This document shows positions 43,855 through 56,179 of a stretch of 64,000 nucleotides of DNA, piece after piece. The stretch comes from Saccopteryx bilineata (taxonomy: Eukaryota; Chordata; Mammalia; Chiroptera; Emballonuridae): assembly GCF_036850765.1 (NCBI RefSeq), contig NC_089492.1, forward strand, positions 200,972,276 to 201,036,275, in the 5' to 3' direction. Every line of letters begins with the position of its first letter. Positions within the stretch are counted from its first letter, which is position 1. The notes under the pieces are model-generated. The model saw nothing but the letters and a program-made list of their open reading frames with translations, searched no databases and was not told the origin of the DNA. Position numbers and translations under genes: made by a program.

Positions 43855-46150
43855 TACCTATCTACTTATATATTTATCTATCAATCTTATACATCTCCCT
43901 TATCTTGTGGCACCACTTCTTTCCTGACTTTCCCTCTTTCTAGCCATTTTTCTTCATAGGTTTCTTCTTCTCTATCCATTTTTATGATACTGTTTGGGTC
44001 TTCTTAATAGGGACAACCTGTGGCATACCTTCTCTCTGCATATGGCAGGACCGTACTTTCCTGCTCTGTTGAATTCACGTGGAGCCATGCTATTTGCTTT
44101 GGACAATAAACTGTGAGCAGCATAGATGCATCCCATGTGGGCAGGTGTTTTCAGGACCTGTGAGTGCTTTGCCAGTTTCTTTTCCTTCTCAGAGATGTTT
44201 ATGAATGTTTCATTTAGAGGCTTCTCCACCAAGCTGGCTACTGGATTAACAATGATGGTCCTATGAGCAGAGCCCTCACCTGACTCTCGACTAACATGGA
44301 AATGGAACACAAACATGAAGTAAACCTTTGTTATTTTACAGAGCAGCAGGTAAATGATGCTAATGATTGGCTACGTTCCTAAATAAGGTTTTATTAGCAC
44401 ACACTTATGTCATGGCCGTTTTCACACACCAAAAGCAAAGTTGAGTCTACAAGCCTAAAATATTGAGCATCTGCCCCTTTAAGGAAAATAGAGTGATTCT
44501 TTTAAGCTGCTGAAACTTGGAACTTGTTGCCTCTGCAGCATAATCTAAGCCATTTTAACTGATACACATTCTAAATATCCAAATGAGTATTAGGAACAGG
44601 CTAGAGGAGAAAGGCCATAGCAGAGTCAGATGCAGTGACCCCTGAAGACCAGAGTAGTAAATCTGTTTCTTTTCAAAATCATCATGTTCTACTTTCAGAT
44701 ATATCATTTTAAAATGCACATCACTTGTTCTTTACTAAAAAACACTGGAAACCATGGTCATTTCTGAAGAAAATTTTATTTTGATCTTAGAAGAGCCACT
44801 TTTCTTGTTGTTTTGTTTGTTTTTGTTATTGTTTTGAGATATATGAGGGCGAGTATATTTCACTGCAGTGGAAATCAGAACTTTCAACATCAGCTTGTTT
44901 CCTGCTCTGTAATCAGTGACACCCTTCCTCCCAGATGCTGATAACCACCTTCGGCCCCTGTGAAAAATTATGCCTCTGTAGGATTTACAGCATCACTAAA
45001 CACAGAAAAAGTGTCACAGTAGAAGCCAGAAGGGTCCAGGGCTCTGCTCAAAATGTATGTCCCTCCTCCACGGTCCAAAGGGGAAGCTGCAGGCCACCCC
45101 ATCACTGAAACAGGAGGATGAAAGGAGTGACAGCCAGAGGACATCACCTGGGGGGAGAGGGTTTTGAGAAGGGAAGAATCTCCAGACTAAAAGGTAGAGA
45201 TGACAGTGAATGCCTGGAAGGGTTTGCTCACTGCTTTATACCTGAGCCAAGTTAACCGAACAAGGAGAGACTGTTCTCATGAGAACCCACAGTGATCGCT
45301 GTGGTCTGTACCCTCTGGGGATGCACATGGCTTCTGGTGCCCGCTGGGGCCCAGCCCAGCTCCTCTGCCAGGACTCCTCTATTTCTAGCCACAGCCTACC
45401 TTACTTCTTAGATTCACACCCCAAACCCACACATCCCCACTGCAGGAAACAGGAACAAGGAGAGCAAAGAGCCCAGCACTGGGTGGCCAGCTCTGAGTTC
45501 TAGCTCCACCGTGACCCATGCCATCTTGGGTTGCTGACTTCCCTCGGCCTCATTGACTTCACCTGTAAAATGAGGAAATGGATGATATAATCTGTAACGT
45601 TTCTTTCAGTTCTCAAGGTGTTGCTGTGGTATATCACTATAGGAAAATAGGGACCCTCAAAAAACAAAGAAACATAAATGAAAGTTACAGGATTTTAGGG
45701 AACTTTAGTATGTTCTCATAAAAGTTTTGTCTGAGTTTGGTGAATGAAAATGAGACCCATCCTCTCCCTATTCCCTTTCTGGACAGAGGGAAGGCTCCTG
45801 TGATTCTGAAAACCATCATTTGTCTGTCAAAAGGTGAAACTAACAGACCAACAGATGAATGTTTACATTGCTTCCGGATATAGAGTCTCAGTGATGATGT
45901 GAGTTCCACATAACAATTTTCCAAGACATTTCATGATTAATGAGCACAACAGAACAAACTTGGGGAAATGAGGATGAGCCTGAACATTTTGGAGCATTTA
46001 ACCATTATGTACGCTGTTATTCTAGTCCTTAAAAAGTAAAAGGAAGAAAAGATATACTATTTTATTCAAGTTTGTGAAGCTCTTCCAGCATCCCCTTCCT
46101 GGTAACCTTGGCCCCTTGGTCCCTTCCTGCCTACAGAGGCTGTCACTCTT
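43855..46150. other. Unique sequence with weak old repeats
   Basis: No gene recognised. A MIR-like stretch lies at about 45480-45610 (GGGTTGCTGACTTCC..TGTAAAATGAGG). The minus frame at 43972-44316 and the plus frame at 45279-45503 have no known domain. Confidence 0.45.
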
Positions 46151-46159
46151 TAGAGAGCC

Positions 46160-46600
46160 ATAGAACAAAAAGGCTCAAGTGCAGGCACCAGAGTCAGCCA
46201 GCTTGAGTTTGAATCTCCACTCTTTACTTACCAACATGGCTGTGGGCAAATACCTGTTTCTGAGCCTTAGCGTTCTCATCTGTATAATGGTACCTGTGTT
46301 ATACAGCTGTTAGGTTTAAATGAGAGAAAGTAATTTTCATCCCCAGCACAGTGTCTAGCAGGCATCCCCAAACTACGGCCGGCCCACGGGCCGCAATGCG
46401 GCCCCCTGAGGCCATTTATCCAGCCCCCACTGCACTTCTGGAAGGGGCACCTCTTTCATTGGTGGTCAGTGAGAGGACCACTGTATTTGGCAGCCCTCCA
46501 ATGGTCTGAGGGACAGTGAACTGGCCCCCTGTGTAAAAACTTTGGAGACCCCTGGTAGGGAATAGTGAGTGCTCAACAGACACCAACAGTTGTTATTATA
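46160..46600 (+). repeat. MIR split by a hAT MITE
   Basis: MIR text (GGCACCAGAGTCAGCCAGC, GTTTGAATCTCCACTC, CTCATCTGTATAATGG) runs to 46358 and resumes after the MITE as AATAGTGAGTGCTCAAC. Confidence 0.8.
46359..46554 (+). mobile_element. hAT MITE, family 4, in MIR
   Basis: A GC-rich 196-bp element with ends CAGGCATCCCCAAACT and CTTTGGAGACCCCTG, core GGCCCACGGGCCGCAATGCGG and TTTCATTGGTGGTCAGTGAG. The left flank is GTGTCTAG; the right flank (GTAGGGAA) no longer matches. Confidence 0.8.
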
Positions 46601-48490
46601 ATGAATCTTGGTAGATTAGATAAATACTATGGCAGGAGACCCCACCCCAGCCCCACTGGCTCCACCCCAGTCTGCCACCTGCTCCTCTCCCCACAGCCCC
46701 GTTTTATAGGATTCACCATCCCTTGATACTCTACCAGTCAGTGTGCCTTTGAACTTGTGTGCTGAGCCGCAGGCAGAGTGGAAGAGCTCTTTATGAAATC
46801 TGAAGGAACTAATGGCAACCAGGGGCCCTGGGCCTCTAGACCCAGAAATCCTCCCTTTTCTTCCTTGGTTGGTGGGCAGGGGGCAAAGTGAAAACACCAG
46901 ACCCAACGGGAACCTCCTTTTGTGGGGAAGAGAATGGAGAGCGATCAAAGCCCAGCTCTGCCCAAGGCTTTAAGGAAGCACCTGTACACGGAGGGTCTCA
47001 GGTGGGTTTGCTCCCCTTCTGCTGGAGGGTGGCCCCGAGCCATGTGAGAAGGTGCCAAGTCCCAGGAACAACACTCACCTTCTCTCCTGAAGAAAGTTCT
47101 TGCCAGCCTGCCTTGGTCCTTATCTTATTAAGGTTTATTCGGGGCTTTCCCTGATGGAGATAGCACAGGCACCGCTGAACCACCTGGGGAGAGTCTCACC
47201 CACATCTGCTGGGGGGGGGGGGATTCCAGGTGCAGAGGCTGGCTGCCCAGGGCAGTGGCAGCTGTGGGTGCGGGGTGCGCTCTCCCGAGGACGCCACCCT
47301 GGTTGGGGTCTCAGAGCTGGGACTGGACCGTAGGACATCCTGGGTCCAATTCCCGGGCAAGGCCTCTCGTTGCTTCTCCAGAAACACATGCAACTGAGAA
47401 AAGTGGGGGAGGGGGAAAGGGAAGGAAGAAGTTGGAGGGGGTAAAAGAATGACTAGAAAGAAAAAAGATAAGAAAAACCTCAATGGAAAAAAAGGACCTA
47501 GGGAAAGGGGAGCAATTTGAAGGAGCAGCCAATGGCCAGGCCAATCCCAGTTGGTAAGTTCTCAGGGGCCCCCAAAGTGTGCCCCTGGACCAGCAGCTTG
47601 AGCATCAGAAGGCCAGAAATGCAGACCTACTAAATCAAGACCTCGTGTACCTGGACCCAGCAGTGTGTCCCCATAGGTCCTTCCGGTGGATTCCCAGACC
47701 GGTTCAGCTCAAGAACCACAGGTGCAAAGGAAGGAGCACTGAACTGGGGGCCAGGAAACAGGGTCCCTGGGCTCTCCCATCAATAAAAGGAAGGGTTGGA
47801 CACTGGTGGATGGAGTCAGGCAGGTCACACAGAATGCAGGCGAGGCAGGTAGGTAATGTCTACCCCAGAGGGTCTGCGCCCAGTCAGTCACTTATTGCTG
47901 GGGCCTGAAGCTGGGACAGGTGTTGCCATATCACCTGGTTTGGCAAGACAGGCTGGGAACCCGATTTTTAAACTGTGAAATCTGTGTTGTTGTTTTTTAA
48001 TTTTGGCAACTAATTAAACATTATAAAAAAACCTTGTTTGGGTCTTCGCTGCAGGCCAAGTCAAACCCATCTGCAGCCTGCGTTTGCCCTGAGGGTCTGT
48101 GTTGTGTGTAAAATCTTTAAATTCCAGGATTCCATCTTCTTCTGAAATAGTCTGTAAGACTGACATAAAGTACAGCCACTGTCCTGAGATAGAAAAGTAG
48201 GGATCCCTGAACGTCTCAGAAAATATTATTGGGAGAGAAAGTGTTTAGAACACCTTATAGTCACAGAAAAGTATTATTGTTGCTTTAACTGCCTTCTTGC
48301 TGCCTTCCGTCACATTCTTAATCAAGGAGCCCATTGTTCTCATGACAATTTAGACCGAAAAACTGCTGACTCACAGAACATTCAGCAACCTGCGTAAAGT
48401 CATCGGCCAGAGCCAGCCTGACCCTTCCCCACCTCAACTGCCCTGTCAAGTCCCGCTCTAAAAACACCTGGTTCATTAGGTGTTTTTCCT
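46601..48490. other. GC-richer unique sequence
   Basis: A run of nine or more G lies at 47211-47221, and short frames overlap on both strands at 46888-47908. None shows domain or splice support. CpG is not dense enough to call an island by eye. Confidence 0.4.
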
Positions 48491-48499
48491 ATGTGCTAG

Positions 48500-48725
48500 G
48501 CATTGCTCCAAGGGCTTTATGTGTATTCAGTCTTTTAAACCTACAACTCTGTGAAATGGATACAGTTACTGTCTCCCGTGTCACACATGAGAAAAATGGA
48601 TCCAGAGAGGTTAAGTGATTTGCCCAAGGTCACACAGCTTGTGCGCAGTAAATGTCAAAGCTGGGATTTGAACCCAGGCAGCCTGACTGGCTCCAGAGTT
48701 CTCTGTATTGAGTTTCATCCTGCCC
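48500..48725 (-). repeat. MIR, antisense
   Basis: Contains the well-known antisense MIR core: GAGAGGTTAAGTGATTTGCC, AAGGTCACACAGCTTG and TGGGATTTGAACCCAGGCAG. Confidence 0.85.
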
Positions 48726-49829
48726 CACCTGGGTAGGGTCCCTAGGATGTGTCAGCTCAGATAGACATAAAGGGCCGGTGCTGCTGGAGTGGAGAAGGCC
48801 CAATGCATGTGAGCTACAACCCGCCAGCTCATCCCCTCTGCAACATGCCAGATAATGTAGCCAGTGGGGCTTAAGGTGTCACAGAGTCTGACAGCTTTAA
48901 CAAAGGAGGTGTCACACCGGGGAGATGAAAGAGCTGGCTGTTTGTTTGAGGATTAGCACCCTCCAGTAAGAAACTCCACAGGATGCGTTTCTGAGCCTTC
49001 CTGCCCTGCTTCTGACAGTCTCTCAGGGCGTTGGAGGGACTGGTGCCCCTGGTTTAATGTTACAAGGCTCTGTAGGCAGAGGTGCTTTCTCCCTACCCCC
49101 CTGTACTTGTTCTTCAGGCTCCAGATGGAAAAAGCCCTGTGATAGAAGTCGGGAAGCCTGGGTCCTAGCCCCAACCTTATAAATAAGTGACTGAGGCCTG
49201 TGGAAACTAATTCTTCCTTTCTGGGCTCCAATGCTTTATCCCTGTGTTGTCCAGTACAGCAGCTGCTTGCCACATGCAGCTAGATTAAAAACTCTGTTTT
49301 GCACTTGTGCCAGCTCCACATCCTGTGCACGGTAGCTGCATATGGCTAGTAACCAGCCTATTGAAAGGAGAAGATGGATATAGGACATCTCTGTTACTGT
49401 AGAAAGTACTATTGTGCTGTGCTGCTTGGGATTGAATTAGATGATCCTAAAGTCCTTTGAACACAAACTCTACATTGTGCCTGTTTCTGATAATGAGCAG
49501 TCTCTACTCATATCTGTGAGATTTTCTCTGGGGACAGCTAATCTCTGCTAATAAGGTGGGGCACAGCGAGCTAGTCATACTCTCAGCCAGTGAACTCAAC
49601 TTGTGGACAGGAACAGCTACTAAAGAGACACATCCAGCAAGAATTAGTGATGTAGCCGTTGACCGTGAACAGCCTTGCTTCATGAATTCCATTGACCCAT
49701 AAAGGAGGTAAACATTGGGCCTTATTATGGGAGGTAAAAGTAAGGATAACATCGCTGCAACTTCAAGAACTCTAATAGTCCACCCCTGGCCTGGTGTTGG
49801 AATGAAAACCTGGGAGGGGTGCTATTGAA

Positions 49830-50050
49830 TAATAGTGAAAACTAGCATGTATCTAGCACCTTGCGTGAGCCGGGCACTGTCCCGAGTCCTGAGCCTGTTG
49901 TAACTATTCAACCCTCGTGGCAGTACTGTGAAACAGGCGCTCCTATTGCCCCATTTCACAAGAGGAGCGAGCGGAGGTGCAGAGAGGTTCAGCAGTGCCC
50001 ACTGTCACTCAACTCATCAGTTACTGTAGGAGCTGAGATTAAGTTTGCTA
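49830..50050 (-). repeat. MIR, antisense
   Basis: CATTTCACAAGAGGAGCGAG, GCAGAGAGGTTCAGCAG and CTGTCACTCAAC lie in the MIR order, decayed. Confidence 0.65.
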
Positions 50051-50453
50051 GACAAAAATACAGCAGTGAAACTTGGTTTTGACTGGGCTTCTTGTGTCTT
50101 TGCTTGCGAAACCAGCAACCAAGGCTGAGATACACATCTGGGCATTCTGGCTGCAGAGTCTGTGTTTTTCATGCCTCTATTTGCTTTCCGTTAAAAGGGG
50201 AAGGTACTTAGGAATGTTCTGAGCTGAGACACAGGAAGCACCTCCCTGGAACTATGCAGCCTTTTCCTTAATTCCACCCTGAGTCCTCATGCTCACATTG
50301 TATGCATGTCCACCAGAGCGGGAAGAACCTGAGAAGACACACTTTATACACATTGACAAATTCTAGACACACTTAGATGATTAGCACCCTTAGCCCAGAG
50401 TTCCTGCCTCCGTCCTCCCCTCATCCGTGGAAGGCCTCTCAACTTGTGCTAAC

Positions 50454-50503
50454 AAGAGTCAGAAACCATAAAAAAAAAAAAAAAAAAAAGAGTCAGAAAC
50501 CAT
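50454..50503 (+). mobile_element. Poly(A)-only retro-insertion with target duplication
   Basis: A bare run of 18 A (50470-50487) lies between two perfect 16-bp copies of AAGAGTCAGAAACCAT (50454-50469 and 50488-50503). This is what L1-type insertion would leave if reverse transcription stopped within the tail. Confidence 0.85.
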
Positions 50504-51124
50504 TATGAATGACCTGCACTGACAGATGGTGGGCTGTGGGGTAGGGAAGCTGGTGTCCTTTATAGCTTTCAGATAAAATACCCTTATTTTTCTTTAAAAA
50601 TATGCCCTAGAGCTGCCATCATTAGTAATTCAGTCTAGTTTGGCAAGAACTTATTGCATATCCATTGTATCCTCAGTACCTTTAGGAGTCATAGTATATG
50701 AGAAAAGGAACACGTACAATCTTATAGAAAGACAGGACGGTAACAGATGAAGCAGTTGAGTGCATGCTACCTACTGGTGTCCAGATCAGTGAGGGGCAAC
50801 TGCAAACATGGAGGTCCCTGCAGACACAGAGGGCCCTAGGACCCCTTCGGTGCTTCACAAGTGAGCATGGAGGACCAACAATGTGCTGAGCATGAGACTG
50901 GGTGCTGAAGGAGCAAGACAGGGCCTCTGACCTCAAGGACCTGGAAGCTATTACCTGAAGTGAGAGATGTCCTGCGGCCTTTGGATCCTTGGGACCTTCT
51001 TCAGCAGAGATAAGTGAGACTTTTAGGCTTTGGGGCAGGGAGGGGGGTCTCTGTGGACATCATGCCAGTAGTGACTTTAAATGAAAAAGGGGCTCAGGTC
51101 TGAGGTACATTGTCACACATGTTA

Positions 51125-51240
51125 AAATGCAGTACACAGGTATCATACACAGGCAAATTATTTAACCTTTCTCTGCTTCCATTTCTTAATAGGTAAATAT
51201 AGGTATATCTACCTACTAGATTGTTGTGATGGTTTAATTA
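51125..51240 (+). repeat. MIR fragment
   Basis: GGCAAATTATTTAACCTTTCTCTGC and the following AATAGGTAAATA..GTTGTGATGGTTTAATTA follow MIR order. Confidence 0.55.
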
Positions 51241-51902
51241 ATTAGATATAAAAAAATCAAACTGCCTAACCACGTAGTCAATTTTACCATTAAAAAATAA
51301 TAATAATCACTACTAATTATTTGGTTTGAAATTTGACAGAGCTTATTGCCAAACTGCTCACATGATTGAGCTGTATGGCACTGTGTCAAAGTATAGTAAA
51401 GGAAGGGGACAGAGAGGAGAGCAGAGAAAGGGCAGGAAGAGGGAGACACAGAGAGGGAAAGTGGGAGGGGCCGTGTCCAACATGGTAAGAGTCAGGTGGG
51501 AGAAATAGTTTAGATTGACTTTTGACGAGCCATCCGTAGGCCACACAGGAAAGCAATGCAGCAATAGATAATTATTTATAGATAGTATCTGCTTAAATCA
51601 GTCCCGAATGGCTCTCAGTTACTAGAGAATTAGAAATCCTTAATTATTGGTGTGCAATTTCAAAAGAAGAGCCTAGGAAATATGCAAATAAAATGCTTCT
51701 GTTAGGTGCCCAGGTGGGACCCAGGCCTGCCAGGCTGCTGCCATTGGCTCACAGGGCCAAGGCTGGGGCTAGGATTTCAGAAAGCAGCTGGGACAATTAC
51801 AGGCTTGTGAACAGCTGGAGATCCAGGAGAAGCAGGGGAAGCTAAGCTGTGCCTGAAGCTGTATTTGAATACGGTAGTTGTTTTATTGTGGCTTTTTTAC
51901 TT

Positions 51903-52109
51903 AAGGAAGAAGAAGAAGGAAGAGAAAGGAGGAAAGGAGGAAGGGAAGAAGGGAGGGAAGGAGGGAGGGAAGAAGGAAGGGAAAGAGGGAGGGAGGGAGG
52001 GAAGGAGGGAGGAAAAAGAGAAGAGAAGAAGGAGGAGCAGAAGGAGGAAAAGGAGGATGAGAAGGAGAAGAAGAAAGAAGAAGGAGGAAGGGAGCAAGCA
52101 AAGAAAAAT
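51903..52109 (+). repeat. Purine (GAA/GGAA/GGGA) tract
   Basis: About 200 bp of nearly pure purine on the plus strand, with GAAGAAGAAGG, GGGAGGGAAGGAGG and AGGAGGAAAAGG patches. It creates long spurious reading frames on both strands (51849-52241 and others). Confidence 0.95.
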
Positions 52110-52254
52110 CATGGCTATGGTGCCCAAATGAGGTTGGGAGGCTGCCATGAGCTTAACCCAGATTTTCTCTTTTGTATCGGCTCCACCTCACAAAAAAGAA
52201 AATTATATTTAGAAGGGGAAATACCAATTATAATAAAGTAATACTTTATGCTAT

Positions 52255-52450
52255 ATTAAGTACTTACATAATTAATATACTCCTCAATAACTACCCTATG
52301 AAACAACTATTATTATTCCCATTTTCCAGATGAGAAAACTGAGGTGTAAAGGTCAAATAATTTGCTCAAGATCACATGGCTGAGTGGTGGAGCTGGGAAA
52401 CCCACTAAGCAGTCTGGTCCAGAGTTTGTTTCTAAGCACTAGGCTCCTGT
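52255..52450 (-). repeat. MIR, antisense
   Basis: CATTTTCCAGATGAGAAAACTG, GAGGTGTAAAGGTC and CTCAAGATCACATGGCTG are antisense MIR. Confidence 0.75.
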
Positions 52451-53204
52451 CCTCTCTATTCAGTGCCTGAGAGCTGCCTGGGACACCTGTGCCCTGATGC
52501 ATGGAGGGGACCTAGGATGAAGGCTGTGTAGGTTCAGGGAGGACCGAGCATGTTCCTGGAGCAGCCCACACAGAGAAGGCACCCTCTAAGGCAGATGTGG
52601 TGCTGATCTCTGCTCCTGCCTGTGGTGAGGGGGTCAGGCCTCCCCCCATTCTATCCTGCCCTTGAGGTTCTCTCTGAGGTGACTTCTCAAGTCCTTCAAG
52701 GGAATGTCACCGCATATGCAACTTCTCTAAAGCATCATAAAATGACAATGTGTCTATTTGGAATAAAGCTTAAAACCTACTCAGTAAGTAGAATTCCTTC
52801 CTTTTATTCTCCGGAAATAATTCCAGGAAGACTGCTCCAGGGTCAGGAGGACCTAGAAGTGGCTCAAATATATCTGAGATTTCTTTGTGGTCACATCAAA
52901 GCGATGCCAGTGAGTTACCTCTTGAATGACCAAATGGAATCCTAACTAAAAATTAGAAGGTCATCTATGATATAAGATTAAGGATCCATTGTCAGAAGAA
53001 GGCACTTTTGTACTGCTTGGTTGTGCAACTACAGTGGGAAGCATAGATGCTGAGGCCTCTTTCCACCTCACAGAAGCTTTCTCACCCTGAGTGAACCTTA
53101 TGCTTTGTTGTCTGACTTTCTGCGTGTGTGCACGTGTCTGGGTCTGTGTATGAATGTGCATGTGTGTAGCTGTGTTTCTGTATGCATATATTTTGCCCTG
53201 ACAG

Positions 53205-53330
53205 GCAGCATGGTGGAAAGTGACTTGGACTATGAGCCAGGAGAATGAAGCAGTTTGGACTATGCCTCTATTAGCTGTGTGACTTTGGGTAGGTCAGCTT
53301 CCCTCTCTGGGCCTCGCTGTGCTAACTTAA
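53205..53330 (+). repeat. MIR
   Basis: GGCAGCATGGTGGAAAGTG, TTAGCTGTGTGACTTTGGG and CTTCCCTCTCTGGGCCTC are MIR in sense. Confidence 0.75.
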
Positions 53331-53340
53331 AGGAATTGGA

Positions 53341-53459
53341 GGCCCTGGCTGGTTGGCTCAGTGGTAGAGCATTGACCCAGTGTGTGGATGTCCAGGTTTA
53401 ATTCCCAGTCAGGGCACACAGGAGAAGTGACCATCTGTTTCTCCATCTCTCCCCCTTTC

Positions 53460-53497
<38 letters not shown>

Positions 53498-53741
53498 TTC
53501 TCTCTCTGTTCCTCTCCCACAGCCATGGCTTGATTGGTTCAAAGAAATTGACCCTGGGCACTGAGGATGGCTCCAAGGCCTCCGCCTCAAGCACTAAAAA
53601 TATAGCTCAGTTGCCAAGCAACGGAGCAATGGCCCCAGATGGGCAGAGCCTTTCCCCTAGGGGGCTTGCCGGGTGGATCCTGGTAGGGGTTCATATGGGA
53701 GTCTGTCCCTCTGCCTCCCCTCCTTTCACTTAAAAAAAAAT
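53341..53741 (+). repeat. tRNA-derived SINE, family A, with (TC)n
   Basis: Full-length plus copy with an internal expanded TC run (53463-53500). The duplication GGAATTGGA is at 53332-53340 and 53742-53750. Confidence 0.92.
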
Positions 53742-53750
53742 GGAATTGGA

Positions 53751-55097
53751 GAAGATGTTCTAACCTGGGATTTAGGATCTCCTTGAGGTAATGCAGGGAC
53801 CACCCCCTTAGCAACCCCTCATAAAAAGCACCTCCTAGACCCCAAGTCCAAGTCCTCTCTTCCTTCCCTAAGTTGCCACCTTGACACAGCCACCCATGAA
53901 GCTGCCTCTGCCTCGCTGTTGCTATTTCATCACTTTCCTCCCCTTCACCCCCTCCTTGCTGTGGGGACCAAAGCCGCAGCAAATAGGCATGTCCAGACCA
54001 TGGTTCTCAGAGTACCTCCAGACAGGCTGTTCTCAGAGGGAAGCCCTGTCCTGACCAGGACTCCCAGCCACGCTCCCTTATCTGCAGACAGCATTGTTCC
54101 TCCAGGCCCAGCACAAGACACAGTTTCGAAACAGCCAAGCAGATCCCAATCTGCGTGAGCCCGCCCCACCCACGGGTGCTGCCTGAAGCACCATGCTTGC
54201 CCTCCAGAGACTTGAGTCATTGTCTCTGGGGACAGAAGCACCCTGTGCCCTGTGAGTTTCTCTGGTCTTAGGCAGGAGTGGTGACAGCAGCGAGAGGTAG
54301 AGGGAATTTCACAAGCCTCCTCTGAAGAGGCAGTGAGAGCAACTATTTGTTATTTTTCTGCTGATTTATTGGGCTGGCAGAGCCCCACCTTGGGTGAGAA
54401 AGCCTTGACAGCTGGCTGATCACGCTATTTTGAAACCTGAAAGATGGTAGTGGTGGAGCACTGGGTGGGGGCTTTCAGTCTTAAGAGACAGCTCCACATC
54501 ACATCTGAGCTGTGGGCCCCAAGCAGTCAGGTCCTCCTGGGGCAGTGTTCTTTGCCTGTGGTCCTAAGGGAGGAACGCCCCTGTTTGACAGGCTGTCCTC
54601 AGCAGGGCTCTGCAGATTTTCCTGGTCTGAAAATCTGTCTCAAAGCATGTCCTCTCTTAAATACAAAAAAAGTAGGAGTTAGTGTATGTACAAGCAACTG
54701 TTTAATAGAATTTGCACTTTGCCAACAACTTTCACTGATAGCCTGTTTATTATGGGTTTTAATCGAAACCAAAATAAACTTGAGGAGCAGCATGCGGACC
54801 ATGTGGGACTCCCTGGATGTGTAATACCTGGATCCTTCCTGAGAATTAATAGTCAATTCTACCTGTACTTTCCCTCTAAGCAGCGATCTAAGTAAGACCT
54901 CAACTTCAAGTCCTAGTTTAGCTTCCCAGTTACTGGTCAAACCTTCCCAGACCACCCCAGGCCTGTTGGTTACACCTTTTCTGAACATCAGCGGCACAAA
55001 GCTGCCACATTAACTTGGCCTTCGATCATATAATATTGTCTCCGTTCACTAACTCCTTTTGATCTGTGAGCATTATTTCCTGAAAGAATCTCATGGA
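53751..55097. other. Unique sequence, nothing recognised
   Basis: Frames at 54444-54824 (plus) and 54599-54997 (minus) overlap each other and lack domains. No promoter or exon pattern is convincing. Confidence 0.4.
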
Positions 55098-55115
55098 CTA
55101 GGAGGGCTATCTTTT

Positions 55116-55500
55116 TTTTTTTTTTTTTTTTTTTTTTGCATTTTTCTGAAGCTGGAAACAGGGAGAGACAGACAGACTCCCGCATGCGCCCGACCGGGAT
55201 CCACCCGGCACGCCCACCAGGGGGCGATGCTCTGCCCATCCTGGGCGTCGCCATGTTGCGACCCTCCTGGGTGTCGCCATGTTGCGACCAGAGCCACTCT
55301 AGCGCCTGGGGCAGAGGCCACAGAGCCATCCCCAGCGCCCGGGCCATCTTTGCTCCAATGGAGGGGAAGAGAGAGAGGAAGGCGCGGCGGAGGGGTGGAG
55401 AAGCAAATGGGCGCTTCTCCTATGTGCCCTGGCCGGGAATCGAACCGGGGTCCTCCGCACGCCAGGCCGACGCTCTACCACTGAGCCAACCGGCCAGGGC
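55116..55500 (-). repeat. tRNA-derived SINE, family A, with internal duplication
   Basis: Well-preserved minus copy. A perfect 18-bp duplication CTAGGAGGGCTATCTTTT is at 55098-55115 and 55501-55518. The block GGG(C/T)GTCGCCATGTTGCGACC occurs twice at about 55243-55289. Confidence 0.95.
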
Positions 55501-55518
55501 CTAGGAGGGCTATCTTTT

Positions 55519-56179
55519 ATGTATTTATTTTTTTGGAGCCCGTCTTCCATTATTATCTGGCACAGTGCTAATCTCGAAGCTGGGGCTTAGTGAATGTTTG
55601 TGTGATTGTGAAAAATAATACATTGTCAATAGATAAAAGAAATCAGAGATCAGGTACCATTGTACCAGTCCCATGGAAGAGACATTGTGCTTCCCAATGG
55701 CTGTCCAAGCTCCCCCTCATTCCCTACCTCCCTCTTGGGAGGCGTCAAGTGGCTAGTTCTGGTCAGTGGCCAGTAAGTAACAATGCCAGTGTCACTTCCC
55801 ATCGAGAGAGGTCATTGTGAGTTCTATATACCCTTTTTTCTCCTCTGCCACTGACCCTGTTGTGGCAGCATCACAAGATGGTGGCATCTCCATCAGCTTG
55901 GGTCTCCGGGTGACCATGTGAAGCAGAGCCCCCAGTGTAAAAGCGTGTCATGTAACCAGGAAGAACCTTTGCATAGCTCCCCAGCGACATGGAGTTTGTT
56001 CCTGCAGTAGAGCGAATGTGACTAAGGTTACTTCCACTCTACCTGAATCCTTTTTACAAGTAAGGCTGATCTTCATGTCAGGATGGGAAACATAGGTGAT
56101 GAAGAGAAAGACTTAGAATAAGACAGGCCAAAAGAGGGCATCTTGCCTGTTGTTGCTTAAAATGTGGTCCAGGGATATA
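55519..56179. other. Unique sequence with a MIR tail
   Basis: A decayed MIR end lies near 55545-55615 (CTGGCACAGTGCTAATC..GTGAATGTTTG). Nothing else recognised. Confidence 0.4.

Noticed and set aside
46601..47500. CpG island or promoter
   Set aside because: GC-richer with a poly(G) run, but CpG pairs are sparse and no transcribed feature follows.
51849..52241. Glu/Lys/Arg-rich open frames on both strands
   Set aside because: They arise from the purine microsatellite and have no coding meaning.
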